64,000 nt of DNA from Albula goreensis (taxonomy: Eukaryota; Chordata; Actinopteri; Albuliformes; Albulidae): positions 4,828,141-4,892,140 of the forward strand of contig CM040763.1 in assembly GCA_022829145.1 (NCBI GenBank). The letters run 5' to 3'. A model generated the notes under the pieces. The model was not told the origin of the DNA, did not search any database, and saw only the letters and a list, made by a program, of their open reading frames with translations. Position numbers and translations under genes: made by a program. How positions within the stretch are numbered: position 1 is the first letter of the stretch; each line of letters opens with the position of its first letter. Below, piece after piece: positions 13,024 to 26,109 of the stretch.

Positions 13024-13414
13024 CAGAGGGTTCAGATGTAGATATTACTGGTGTTGACTGTAAATCCTGTACTCCAGATTTAAAACAGTGGTTCTCACTA
13101 GTTATGTACTGTATGTACAGCATGTTACATTAATGGTGAGTCTCCTTCCACAGTATTTTCCTGTGTTGCTGTACTGCTTGTATATATGTTTATTACTGCA
13201 ATTCCCATGAGGGAATTTAATTTGTAACATGTTTTCTGTGGCATGCACCACCTCGAGCATACAACAGTTCACACAGTTGCGGTAAAATCTTCATTTGTGG
13301 GTGTGTGTTTCCCATAATGTGAAAGCAGCGATCAAGGTGAGGTCATAGAAACACCCCCCCTCCCCTCCCCTCCCCAACCCCTTTTTCTTATCTTCACTGG
13401 AGAATAGAACTAAG

Positions 13415-13620
13415 GTCTTCAGTAGTTTAGCTTTAGTGCACAAAGCTGTTAGCTGCGATTTAGCATTACCGCACTGCACTGTTGTCCTCTGCGGTGCAGC
13501 GTTAGCGCACGGAGCTGACGTCTTCTGCAGTTTAGTGTTGGCTGATGGAACTACTGCCTCGCATAGTTTAGCGTTAGCGCACGTTACTGCTGCCTTCTGC
13601 AGTTTAGCGTTAGCATGGGT
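13415..13620. repeat. Degenerate 45-bp minisatellite, open on both strands
   Basis: Units share the core TTTAGCGTTAGCGCAC followed by CTTCTGCAG. About four to five diverged copies lie at a ~45-bp period. Because the period is a multiple of three, translation gives a 15-residue repeat on each strand (minus: ANAKLQK-- type units; plus: SLALAH-- type units). I see no signal peptide, splice context or family match, so I treat it as non-coding. Confidence 0.75.
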
Positions 13621-14989
13621 CTCCTTCAGCACACATGAAAGAGTTACTGAAGGCCAGGTAAGACTAACGGCAGGAGAGGTTTTATATGTGAGCAGCTTTC
13701 ACTGACAGGCACTGCAGACCCAGGTGCCAGTCTGGAGGTAGTACAAACCCATTCCCCTGAATCACCTCGTTCTCGCGCACCTTACATATGTGTACACTTT
13801 CTGGCCACGCCCCAGGTAGTACCCAGCCAACCAAGTGAATGAATGAATCCCTTCTCATCTCATAATGTAATAAATAAACCTAAAGGACATCCTGGGTGCT
13901 GTACAGCAGCCATTTTGCAGCAGAATGCTCACCACACATCAGTGGGGGGGGGAGGGGGGGTTGGGGGTTTGTTCCTTACCAGCCCCTTCAGCATTTCAGT
14001 TCATTTTTTTTTTTGTTTTTCCTACGCACCTGTGACTAAGATGTTTTTTTTCAGGTGAGCTTAAGTTTTTCTTTTATATTCTGCACATATTGGGTCTCAC
14101 TTACATTCTCACAGGCACACAAATGTGTACAATAACAAGTAAAAAAGTAAGTAACAAAATATTACAACTAACGTTAAGTGCTCCCGGCCTATCTTTGACC
14201 CTATTGCCCTTTGGCTCCTTGAGCCTCCCTCTCTGGGATTCGGGAGGGAGGTGGGGTGGTTCCCCGTGACAGATCTCCAGGGCTCGGGCTCCAGGTTTGA
14301 AGAAAAAGGCGGTTCCCACACAAAGCTTTGTTTCCAGCCTGTTTTTCTCCCCACGCGGTTTTCAGCGTTCTTCTCCAAGCACCCAGGTGCTCTTTCCAAA
14401 ATGCACCGTTAATTCACCTATGTCATACCTCTGTCTCACTCGCTGTGTACACATCACCTCATGAGTTATTACAAATATACACCCGGAAACAATAGGAATC
14501 AAACACCATCTATCCCTGCCACCGGATAAGAAAGGAAGGACAACACTGCCCCCTTGTTGTGAAATTTAAAAAAATGTTCGGGGGCTTGGACACAGTTTTG
14601 TGTCTTGCAGACAAAAAGAACAAGTCTTGTTTTATAAGATAGGGTTACTGAAAACAAACGGATAGAATGAAGAACATGTACCTGAAAGTGAGGAATAAAT
14701 ACACCGATTCATAAGACGAAGAGACAGATTCAGACCGATATACACCCACTAACAAGTTAAAACATGCCTTCCCAAACAAAATCCAACTCTTCAGACAAGG
14801 GCGAAAACATCACGCAGCCATAGCAACCTCCTTCTCTCTAAACTCAATCATAGTGTCATTAAACTAAGATGAATGATGAAAAATAAGACATGAACAATGG
14901 AATGACATAACTAAGCTGGCAGGTAAGGAAGCCCCAGGAATTGGAGGAATATGTGCATGCCTATCATTGAACAAAACAAACACTAGGAG

Positions 14990-15215
14990 CTCCGATGATG
15001 CTGACGACAGCGACGTGAAGTTGTCGCTAACGTGCTAGCAGCTCCATCACTCCGCGCAGCACGACTGTAGCAGCGGAAGGGGAGAATCACAGGAACGCAG
15101 AGCTATTCTCCAGAAAGCCCGGATTGCCTGATGTCTGCGACGCTGTCTTGTCTTGTCAGGAAAGTATAACGCTTTGCTGGCGAGGTAAGCTCGGTGCAGT
15201 GTGGGTGTCTGACTG
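14990..15215. other. CpG-rich patch with ETS-like motif and donor-like site
   Basis: The stretch contains many CpGs (TGACGACAGCGACGTGAAG, CTCCGCGCAGCACGAC, AGCGGAAGG), and on the plus strand GGCGAG|GTAAGC near 15180-15190 looks like a good splice donor. This is a composition-based suggestion of an internal promoter and first exon. Nothing in the sequence proves transcription. Confidence 0.3.
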
Positions 15216-15423
15216 CGGACAGGAGCCGTTAGGTATTAACAGCGGGAATAGGGAATGATTGACGGCTGCAATTAACATGCCCGAGTCTCACCAACAGGAT
15301 TATCCTGAAGGAGAGGGGGAAAACAGCGCTCACTTCACAGCACATTTTCACTGTGCCAGCGGCTGAGAGCATGCTCACATACAGCAAAATGAGAACAAAA
15401 ACACATCAGCACGTGTGTGCACA

Positions 15424-15614
15424 CGACAAACACACACACACATCACACATCCACACACAAACACACATATCACACACATCATACACACACAAACGTACAC
15501 ACACACACACAGAACCACATAGGCACATATTTGTTTTCAACGACAAACACTCACACACAGACAGACAGACTCACTCATTCACTCACACACAGACAGACAG
15601 AATCACAACCACAT

Positions 15615-15658
<44 letters not shown>

Positions 15659-15667
15659 CCACATAGG

Positions 15668-15710
<43 letters not shown>

Positions 15711-15734
15711 TCTCTCATAAGCAAGTACTCTTAT

Positions 15735-15769
<35 letters not shown>

Positions 15770-15804
15770 GGCATGCACGCACACACACACACACACACAC
15801 ACAC
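15424..15804. repeat. Compound CA-rich satellite block
   Basis: About 380 bp of (CA)n with ACAG/ACTC interruptions. AGAACCACATAGGC occurs twice (near 15511 and 15655) and ACAGACAGACAGA twice (near 15557 and 15589), showing local duplication inside the tract. Confidence 0.95.
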
Positions 15805-16959
15805 GGCCCTAGATATCTAACTCCCTCCGCTCAGAATACTGGCATTTATCAAATCAATCCGAGCGCTCGTGGAAGCAAAACAGCCATCATTATATCTTTT
15901 TTCCAGGGTGCGCATTATTATTCTTAAAGCACAGCCAATCCTGCGCCAGACCTCAGAGCACGGACGCTCTGTCCTGATGATGATGAAGGTTTTCTCCTGT
16001 TTTAGGGAGCATGTCTCCTTTTCTCTCCTGCTTATTTTATTTACAATATCATGTCACTGTCAGTGTAGCCATTAGGGCTGAACAGGAAGAGGGCGCGGAG
16101 CTCACCTGCCAAATGAAGCGCGGAAATGAGCATTCCGTCTGACTGACAGCCTCCACGCAGGCGCTCCCAAAAGGTGTCATTTACCTTAATTTGATTGTTT
16201 TCCGTGCCTATTAATATGGCTTTTATTTAGGCCTTCTCTCATTACTATTCAATGGAGAGCCAGAGAGCGGCATAGCAGGGTGCTTCATAATAGTGGTGTT
16301 GGGGATGGGGAGTGGGTTTGGGGGATTGTGGGATAGAGAGGGTTGGGGGGGGTGAAATTACAACAGCTGAAATGATCTTTGCCATCGCTCTGTCATCCCG
16401 GAACACAGTAACTTTCTCAAGCCAGTAATCGCATTATTGATTATGTGAAGCAAGGTGTTCGTGTTTGATATTTATTAACGGTTTTACAGGTAATCTAATG
16501 CCATACCTGTGTACCTCAGACATAAACCCACCACTGCCCCCCCAACCCTGTCACCCTCTTCTGCTGACACAGGGAGGAGGAGGCTGTACCAGAATGTTCC
16601 ACCAAAACATCTTCTTCTGTGCATCAGTAGAAGGTAATGGCAGGACTGTGATTTTTTTTAAGTCCACCCTAAAACGGGCAGCTTTTATGTGACATTTTGA
16701 AGACTAAACAAAATGAAGGGAAAAATAAAAAAAACAACAGCACAAAAAGCTATCCTCTGTTCCTGTCTGCGTGTGTTTTACTGCATGGGTAGCCATTCTG
16801 GATCTGCTTCCACTACGCAGGAAGGCTGCAGTCTAAGATAGAGCCTGCTTTTGTGACTGTGATGTCACAATGGATTTGGAGTGACAGTCACAGGGCACCG
16901 GTGAGCCATCCTGACTCAGAGTCCCTGTATTACTGCACACCGCTCTCCTGATTAGAGCG

Positions 16960-17200
16960 AAAGCAGCTGATCTGCGGCCATCTCCGTGACCCCTGTGCTC
17001 GAATAGCCCCATGAATCGTTCCCCGTGGTGACTCTAAAGAGCCTGTCTCCAGCCCCCGCCTCCCGCCTCCTGTCCGCGTCCGCAGGTACGAGCGGGCCGC
17101 GCTGATTTAAGGGGGACGGCATAAATCGACACCCCCTCCGACACGCGCCATTCATCGCCTGCCCCTGGCGACCCCCTCTGGTTTTAACAAGGTCTCACCG
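16960..17200. other. CpG-rich intronic patch
   Basis: A GC-rich stretch with dense CpG (CTGTCCGCGTCCGCAGGTAC, GAGCGGGCCGCGC, CCGACACGCGCC). CGTCCGCAG|GTACGAG would be donor-like on the plus strand, but no protein similarity is visible in any frame. Confidence 0.35.
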
Positions 17201-17465
17201 TAGCTCGGGTTTCCACGGTAATCGTCACCAGGGAGCGTGGTTATAACTCATCTGCGCCAATTATCACTTGCTGATGTGAAGGGGGCAGACTGGGCGGTCT
17301 CCGGGCTCCTCCGTCACTGTGTCCCGCTCGCTCTAAATGAGGAGTAATACTTGGGCACTGTGTTGCTGACACACTCTGCTCTAATTAGACTGAGGGTTCA
17401 CACTGAAGGGACCCTGTCTTATAATTACTCTCTACATCTCAGGGTGAGGGACTTAAGAGTTTGGA

Positions 17466-17681
17466 CTTGCACACACATATATTCTCTTACACACAAACAC
17501 ACATACACTATATCTCATACTTACACGCCAACATATGTGTACACAACAAATATCTTTGTCACACACAATTACGCACTCAGACATGCATGCATATAATCTC
17601 ACAAACACTCCCACAAATACACATACACACTCACAAACAATCTCTCCCTCGCTCTCACACTCACACACACACACCCACATT
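17466..17681. repeat. Imperfect CA-rich low-complexity block
   Basis: Interrupted ACAC, ACAT and TCACAC units over about 215 bp, with no pure run longer than about 15 bp. Probably an old, decayed CA tract. Confidence 0.85.
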
Positions 17682-18854
17682 CCACACTCTGTTCCTTGGA
17701 GATATCTGTAAAAGGCGGCTGTTTTATTTATTTATTTGTGCTAAATCACCAGGCTGGGCTAATTAAGGCCAGTGGAAAGACAGCTGGGCCCAGTGAGAGG
17801 ATCAGGATCAGAAAGCGTGCGGTGTTCCTGGTTAATAACCAGCGAGGGTATAGGGATTCGCTCTTAAACCACCGTGGGCCGGAAGCTGCCGGAACACGGA
17901 ACGATGCTGTAGGTGTCATGTGTGCAGCCAGTCGGATCAACATTCCGTAGAGGGCGGTTAGCTTCGAGGAACTGCGGCCTGCTTAGTTAGCACAGTAACA
18001 CTTCATATAATCGACATTAAAACAAAACATCAAATAACCAAATAAAAAAGGGAATGAGGAAAGTGGTTTTATTATTGCATTGCTAAAATTTTTTGTCACA
18101 TGGCTTTTGAATAAATCAGCTACACAGCCATGAAACACTATCAATACACTCATGACGCAGGTTTTGTATTGATGTACTAACCATACAAATAGTTAAAATA
18201 GAGACTCAGGGTTTAATGATGAGCTCTGAGCTCGGGGCCTGCGGGCTTCCTTGCACATATGCCCCCCCCGGCACTCTCAGAAAAATGATGAGATTTAATG
18301 ATGATTAAGTGGTAAGACTTGGGGCCCAGAGAGAGGTCACGTTTAAGGATGCAGCAGATGGGGGACGTCAAAGCCGCTTCAGCGCTACAGCACGAGCGTT
18401 TCCAGCGCACGCTCCATAACCCGTACTGTACAACATAATCAAAATCATTATCCTGACTGCCTGACATTTGTGTTTTTAACCACCTGGGACGTCCACAGGC
18501 TGTTTATATACCCCACGCTTTTACAAAAGAGCCCGGAGCTCGCGCATCATCAAAACCCAAGGACACCAGCGCTTCATCAAGGCTCTGAGTGAACATACTG
18601 CTTGAATAACTCCATAGAAGAACGCAGTTTTCCATTAACTTACTATCAAATCACATGTCAAATGTGGTGCTGAATTGTAATCAAATGACGATAGATGGAT
18701 TTGAGTCTCTCCTCCCATTTGCAGTCTTAGCATGGTGCTGATGTTGATTCCATATTCTATTTCAACGGTTAACCATATGATTGTACTATACTTAAAATTA
18801 AATAGTGAAGGTGTGAGAGCAAAGGAAAAATGATAAAGTATTATACATGAAGGC

Positions 18855-18943
18855 AAACACACCCGCTCCCACACACACACACGCATGCACGCACCCACAC
18901 ACACACATATATGCACACGCACACACACACACACACACACACA
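18855..18943. repeat. (CA)n microsatellite, imperfect
   Basis: CA units broken by GCATGC, CCC and TATATGC, ending in a pure run of about 25 bp. Confidence 0.93.
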
Positions 18944-19901
18944 GTGAGTTTAAGCTTTGTTAGTTCTTTTCCTGTGCCTTTTTTGTCTTGAACTTAACTG
19001 GACTTTGGTGGAGCCATACCTGAAAATACCCTTAGCCCCGTGCCGGGCCAGTGTGTGCGTCCAGCATGCGCATGTCATTTAGTCATGACTCAAAGCATAA
19101 TATCGACGTTCAACCAGAGGGCTCAGGAGTGAAAAAAGAACCACGCGTTCCATTCTGCCGAGGGTAGCAGTCGAGCTCAGCAAACTTCCCCCAACTCTTC
19201 TGCTTGAACTGGCAGCCCTGTGTACTTCAGTTTAGCGCTCCTGTCAGGAAGCTGACTTTAAGGTGCCAGGCCGCCTATCTTAGCCTTTCTCCTTAAAACA
19301 CAAATATTATCCTGCGCTAAGCCTCCTGTTTACTCCCAGGTTTAATGCAGCAGAGCCTTAATTGCATTCATTATCAGAGGATGCAGGTCTGTGTCTATAC
19401 TGAGGCAGATGGGGGATTTCATTTATCTCCTGTTTATTTTAAAAATATAAATAAATAATAACCGCATAAAGATAGCAGGTAATGAGAATATATTTGAAAA
19501 ATTAGAAAAAGAAAAGGAAACTAGCCAAGGATTTCCTCTGCCTTCTTTTTTATCAACTCTCATTTATGTAATAGAAAAAAGATTAATGCATAAAAACATA
19601 ACTTTTGACTGACTTGGGCAATTAATATACAAAGCATAGGTATTAGGAAGTGGACAGGGGAAGAAGGTGTGTTGTGAGGGGAGATGTGGAGATACATAAG
19701 GCAATAACACTGTCAAATTCAACAAAATACATAAATTAATTAAATAAAAAGTGAACTGGAATTCTCTCACCTAAGGACCTTCAGTTTAATTACTTCATGT
19801 TGTCAGTACCATAAAAAACTTAAACCTTCGACTTTTAAAAATGAAACTTTTTGGAAAGTTAGAACTGTATTACATCAACACGTTTAAAGTATTTAACTTA
19901 C

Positions 19902-19930
19902 AGTAGGGTCCAAAAGTCAGAGACCACTTT
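19902..19930. mobile_element. Possible end of a decayed DNA transposon
   Basis: CAGTAGGGTCCAAAAGTC followed by AGAGACCAC resembles a terminal inverted repeat start seen widely in fish Tc1-like elements. It is preceded by TA, as expected for a TA target site. I did not find the inverted partner nearby, so the element is truncated or the match is incidental. Confidence 0.4.
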
Positions 19931-20569
19931 CCCATTCAAGTGAATGTGTCAAACTAAAAACCTAAACTAAACTAAAACTAAAATGGAGATACAGTATGGC
20001 ACGGACCATTTGCAGAGACTCTCAAGTTTTTAAATGTGTTGCTCTGGGACCGCCATTTGAAGCTGGCTGGTGCCATCAAAGCAAATTCACTGCAGTCAAA
20101 TCAAATTTTTACATGTATCCAGCGGTTTCCCATGATTATCTAGATAGTCCGGATAACAAAAGCACGGCCAGATGGAATTTAACGGGAGTGTCTGCGGCAG
20201 CTATGTGCCACCTGGGCTTCCTGCAGAATGGAAGGTAGTCATGTGACAAGTGCATCACCGCAAACCATTTTGAACAAAAAACATTAAACCTAAATCCTTC
20301 TACACTTGTATATACTTGTGAAGTAGATTACCACAGTGTCAGTCACCAATACCTGTTTATTATCATTTTCATATTTCCATTTGGAAATATGTAAAAGGAT
20401 TTTAATTCCACATTTGTACAACCTTCGAGTAAATAAATGACTTGTAAACTACGACAGGAATTCAACTCTCCATCTGATCTCGTTTGTAACTGAGTAAGAG
20501 GAGAAAAAACACTGAGGTGGAGGGAGATACAGCCAGCCCTTAAATGAAAGGGAGCTCTTTACCATAGAG

Positions 20570-21085
20570 TCAGCGGGAGCTTTTCGATTTCGCCTGTCAC
20601 GCGGCCTGCCGGGTTGCCGTGCCAACATGTAGAAGCTGTCAGGGCTTGGAGTGGGAAGTGTACATGGATCACTTCCTGCTGGGTGGTGCGGGCCCGGTGC
20701 TGTGAGCTAAGCCGGCCCATATGGATCCCCTATCTTTGGCCTGTGGCCTTGTCCCAGGCCAGAGCCCTGCCTGCTCTGGAACGGGTCCCGATGACGATGA
20801 CCGCGGCGGCGGCTCCGGAGGGCTCGGGCTCGGGCTGGAGCTGGAGCTACCTCACCTCCCGTCACGCGCGCTAAGGCTACACGACGCCTCCGGAAGAGCG
20901 GCCTATCGGCAGCTCCTGAAATAGAACGCAGAGTGCGGAAGCGTGTCATGTAAGCTGACACCGCCCACGCCCGTCTTAAGAGCAAGGACGGGCCACGGTC
21001 TCCGGGCAGAGGAAGGAAGGTGCTGGAACAGGGGGAATGGTGCTCACCAGTCACCACGGTGACAACGGCTCCCCTCCTGCCACTG
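20570..21085. other. CpG-rich intronic patch
   Basis: Among the largest GC/CpG-rich patches of the intron (GCCTGTCACGCGGCCTGCCG, ACCGCGGCGGCGGCTCCGG, CCCGTCACGCGCGC). Open frames occur on both strands, as expected in GC-rich DNA, but the translated Arg- and Ala-rich stretches match no family I know. Candidate intragenic regulatory DNA. Confidence 0.4.
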
Positions 21086-23434
21086 TGGTCCAGCGTTCCG
21101 CCTCTCTCCATACAGATGGACCTACATGACCTCAACAGCACTGCAGCTAACACCATCCACTCAACTATTTCAAATCAATAGTTTCATTTTTGAGTCATTT
21201 TTTACTCAAGCACTCATCTTTCCAAGGACACTGCCACACAGCAGCTTCACACAGACCCCCAGCCTGGGCCCCTCTGTCACAAATCCCAATGGAGTACTGC
21301 CATTTGACCTTACTGAAAATAGGTCTTGCCTACCAAAAAGTTTGCCTACCAAGGGACTGTGAATGAATGTGAATCTTAAATCTGGAAGTGTGACATGATC
21401 ACTGTTGTCCATTGTCTGTTTAAACAAATTAAAATGAATTAATAAATAAGTACTTCAGGTGTCATATTACTGGCTCTGGAAATACAGACACTCAACTGAA
21501 ATTGTGGTACAGACTCCAGAGAAGAGGGAGGACTGCGGAGAGGAACAGTCATGACGTGGGAAGGTAATTAACGTTTTCATTTATCCTCAAATGCAGCCGG
21601 AATGTTCCACACCCGCGCACAGCTGAGAGTCTCAAACGCGTGGTCTGAACGGCGGGCTGTGTTTGTTTTAGCCTTCGCACCCGCGTGTGACGCTGCCGGC
21701 AGAGTTCCAGCCCGGCAGAACGGTGAAGAAGGACACTTTCTCCAAATCCGAGGCCCTTCCGTTCAGACAGGGTATCGTCACCCTGCACTCCTTCCTCATA
21801 TGGCTACACAGACACATGCACTAAACACCTCCAAAGGGATGATCACTGAAACACATATTGAGCAGCGTGTGCCCATTCACAGGCCTTGCCTGGTGCAATC
21901 CCCGCACAGATAAACTTGATCAAACTGGGTTGGGCATTAATGACGCCCACTACTGCACGCCTTCCTCCAGAGGCCAAAGGGATGAGGCAGACTCTCAGAA
22001 ACCATAACTCAAGGGGGCAAATAGTCACTTGGATCCATTATGCTGATCCATTTCTCCATTTTCCCTTTGGGATACTCTTCTCCATTATTCTCCTGTGGCA
22101 GTAAAGAAAACAATTTAAAAAAAAAAAAAAAGTATTTCAATAATGGTGTTACATCCTCTGGATTTATAATGCTTTTTTAATACTGCAAGGGAAAGAATGA
22201 AGAGCAGATTTTTATCAATGAGGATGAAAGTATGACAGTTCCATTATCAGAGTGCCAGCTTTGCTATCCTAACCAGACAAATAAGGGACTTTTGTTTTGT
22301 TGGAAGACATCCTTCATCGCAGCAAGTAATGTCAATTACCTAAGGCTTTGTGGGATTTACACATGATCACTTTCACTCACCTTCTACATAATGACCAAAG
22401 CATTTTTACCTGATGGAACATGCATTTGAAACGTTGATTTATAGCTGGAAATATTGCCATTCATTAGGTAAGTGGCAGAGACATACCAGAACACCTGTTC
22501 ACAAACATCTGCAAATACCTTAATCTGCTCAAAAAAAGTATATTTATTTTGCATCCCTGAACCTTTCACTTTGAAAATAAGCCACAAACGGTACACCAAG
22601 CAATGCCATAACAAGATATTTATGTGTACATTAGGAATGGTGTATTAAAATCGACTCTTTCCCATATTTTATTATTTTTTTAAAATATTTTAGTCACTTT
22701 CTTCAAATCATTTTTAAGGTTTTGCAGCGTTAGCTCCTTTCCGCTACAGAAGGTGTTAAATTGCTAATTAAGGAATTAATTATTCAGGCCTGATTGTCAT
22801 TGAGGAGCCCTGGAGGAGTTCTGAGGAGAATACGGCATCCATCCAAACAGCGAACAAAGCGCAATAAAGGAAACAGATGACAAACCAGTGCCCAGGGATG
22901 AACCTAGTTAGAGGTCATTCTACTGTATGCGTTGTGATTTTATATCACAGAATGACAGCTTTTACAAAACCAAACTCTAAAAGGACAGAAATATGACATT
23001 AAATGTATGGGCAGGCAGCCTGTTGCCACGGTGATTTACTAATCTCAGTATCCCAGTCTTTTTTGTTTAAAAAACGCCATTTAAAAAAATAGCAAAACGT
23101 GACCATTAACTTCAAATACTGACAATAATTAAAAACGTAATCCAAAATGGCAAGACCTTCGATACAAAAATACATAAATAAATAAACTTTAGGTGGACAA
23201 ATAAATAAATAAGACACGGAGGGAAAGAAAAGCAGAAAAAACGACTGAGCTTGACACACGTCCCTGAGGAAGATAATGAATGGCCTTTTCCAAAGACTGA
23301 CTGATTGAGGTGAAGTGAAAGCACTGTAATTAAAGCGTTTTTGTCAGGAGACAGACTAAAAAAAAAAACATTGCACCACCGTTATTATTTTTCCAGTGAA
23401 CTCCCCGGTTGCTTTTAAGCACGGACGGGGAAAA

Positions 23435-23477
23435 AATAATGATGATGATAATAATAAAAATAATAATAATAAAAAAA
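23435..23477. repeat. (AAT)n-like A/T-rich microsatellite
   Basis: ATGATGATGATAATAATAA grades into AATAATAATAAT and an A run. Short and imperfect. Confidence 0.8.
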
Positions 23478-24479
23478 TCTCATTTTAATGTTCAAAGGAC
23501 AACAAGTGAAGCAGCCAAGGAGGCCAGCCCATTTGTGCTGCTGACTCTGGGCCTGGATGTCACAAACATGCCGGCCCCAGAGAGAATCAAGGGCTCTTCA
23601 GGGTCAAGATCTCAACACGCTCTTCCCTTACGGTCCGGAAACAGCACTTAGGCAGTACCAGTGATCAGTGCGTTAAGGACATGGTAGCTTCACCCTCAAA
23701 CAGCGGGCCCCTTAAATGTGATGTTCCTGACACGTGTCTCCACTCTCATAGTTTACATCTGAATCTGGTTTAAGCCTCCTCCCTTTTCCTTAGACCCGCC
23801 CTCACTGCGTCGATATGATTGGCTGGACAAATATGTTATGACTCAAAAATCAATATGATTGGCTGGACACTGAGCTACACTGCTCATGCCAGGCTTAGAG
23901 CTGAGAAACGGAAGGCTGGTACAGGAGGCTTGCGTCTCCATGACGACCCAGGGGCCACCCCAAAGGACCCAGGGGCCCCTCATCAGCCAACAGAGATTAA
24001 GGCTGTCAGGTCTGCTGTGGGGCCCTCGGGCAGAAACCTCAGCTCAGCGCCGCTCTACAGTGTGAAACACAATGTTAATGGCAATTAAACTTAAATATAG
24101 AACAGTTAAGAACATGTAAGCAATCATCTTAAGGGGTATCCACAGGCTGGAACAGAGATTGGCAGCCAAGCATGGATAATCGATTTACCCGCCACGCTGG
24201 GGCGGGAGAGGGATTTTCTGAGGAACACTAGTGCTCACATCTTATTTCCCACAACACACTTGCCTCTTCTTATATCTGTCAGATAGAAAAGCCACAGATC
24301 CCAGGAAAAGAGCACTGAGAGAGAATAAGAAATTTATAATCACACCGATGTTTGGTCAAAGTCATATTCAATAAAAACAGCCCTGAGTAGCTTAAAGTCT
24401 CAGCTGTGGATAGATTCTGTACAACGCCTGCAGAAATGTCAAAGGTGAAATAATGATCATCTTTGATACGTTTTGGCTA

Positions 24480-24557
24480 TTTTTTTTTTTTTTTTTTACC
24501 ATCTTCTGTTCAAACATTTTCTTGTGGAGCTGCAGCCAGTAAAAAAAAAAAAAAAAA
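24480..24557. repeat. Poly-T and poly-A tracts facing each other
   Basis: A run of about 17 T ends near 24497, and a run of about 17 A begins at 24541, with about 43 bp between. Together they form a perfect potential A/T hairpin arm pair. Confidence 0.85.
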
Positions 24558-26109
24558 TTCTAAAGTTGACCACTAATCCTGTGTGTGCTTGTGTGTGTGT
24601 GTACGGAATTTTACTGAAATTCCATACATATTTATTTTAAAATGCTTATGAAGTGTACATGTTACACACTTAGTTTGTTACTACCAGCTCCAGACCTTCT
24701 ATCCATTCAAAAAGGGTAAGGGAATGGGGTTTACCTCATCACTGCATTAGCCTATAACAATGTGAAATATTCGGTATGAGATACGACAACAAACCAAACA
24801 TGCATATGGAGAGGCTTTATTTTTTATTTATTTTTTTTTTTTGTAAGGCGACAAAACTGCTTTGTTAACATCATACTCTAGGTAAGTTTATTTCAGTCTA
24901 AAGCTAAATTCAGCCATCTTCATAAATCTAAGTCCGCCGAGCAGCTGTCTCACCCAAACGTCAATCCCTGAGTGGCCAGGGTTCAATTTAATCCATTCGA
25001 CCCGCAAAGGTAGAATAGATTAAGGTAAACAAAAATATCAAATAAATACACTCTAGCCAATTAGACATCTGCCTTTTTGATTGTGAATTAATATTTTGTT
25101 GTACCTAAAAGAAGATAAAAGCAAGAAATTTGTTTGGTTTCATATTAGTGAGAGGCTTTTTGTGTGTGACTCGAGTTTCTGTTTTTCTGTCACAGAAGTA
25201 TGCACTGAGGTATGTGTTAGTGTTTTTTATCCTTAAGGTCCAAAAATTCAAAAAATATTAAATAAATAAAATGGGGAAACCACCAAGATCATGTTTAATG
25301 TATACGCTGCTTCTTGAGTCTAAGCAAAAAGCCTACTCTGCACATAAAATTACAATTCTTCTTTTTTCTGTTCCATATTTTAAGCTAGTGTTCAGAATTT
25401 TCAATAACAGCGTTTCATAAATATAACAGTATTTGTGACTTTAATGAAGAGGTCCCAGCTCTCATGTTGTGTTGTTAGCTGCCAGTCTGCAGAGCTGAAT
25501 TTCACTCCTGCTCCATCAGGCTGGGATTCTCTCATTTCTCTCAGGCAGGGATGTGACAGGCACGTTTCCCACCCTGTTCTTGCTCTTCTCTTTCACTGTG
25601 TTTCCAAAAACATCCCCGGTCTAACAGAGCAGTTTTGGTGTCAGAGTCGCCAATGAAGAGCGACAACGCTTCATTCCAAATGAAGGTAACAGAGCAGAAG
25701 GCAAATCAACATTCTCCATTCAAAATGAGGGCAGATTTCTTTTTCACAGCCGCAAATAAAAACGAGCAACAGAGCTACAAAGGAGTCGCACAACGTGAGA
25801 AAGGCCGACGCGACATCCCCGTGACATCGGGTGAGCCCACTGAATCACTATCCATCGCCTTATTGGCATTTGCTGTCCCTACCGGGCCGGTGCAGAGCAA
25901 ACAAAATTCCATTACAGTGGAGTGAAAGAGCGCTGCCATCATCTGCTCGCTGAGAGCTGAACTTTTCTCTTCAAACGAGATGTGTGATTAATGTTTGTGG
26001 GCTACACTCTCGTGGGCTCCTAATGGCACTGCTAAAAGCAGAAAGAGACAATGATGGGGGAGGCTGAAAAAGGGAAAAGGGGTAAGGAGCGAAGGGGGTG
26101 GGGCAGAAA

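Noticed and set aside
20614..21156. Overlapping plus- and minus-strand frames in GC-rich DNA
   Set aside because: GC-rich sequence has few stops. The products are Arg/Ala-rich, lack recognisable domains, and there is no coherent splice or start context.
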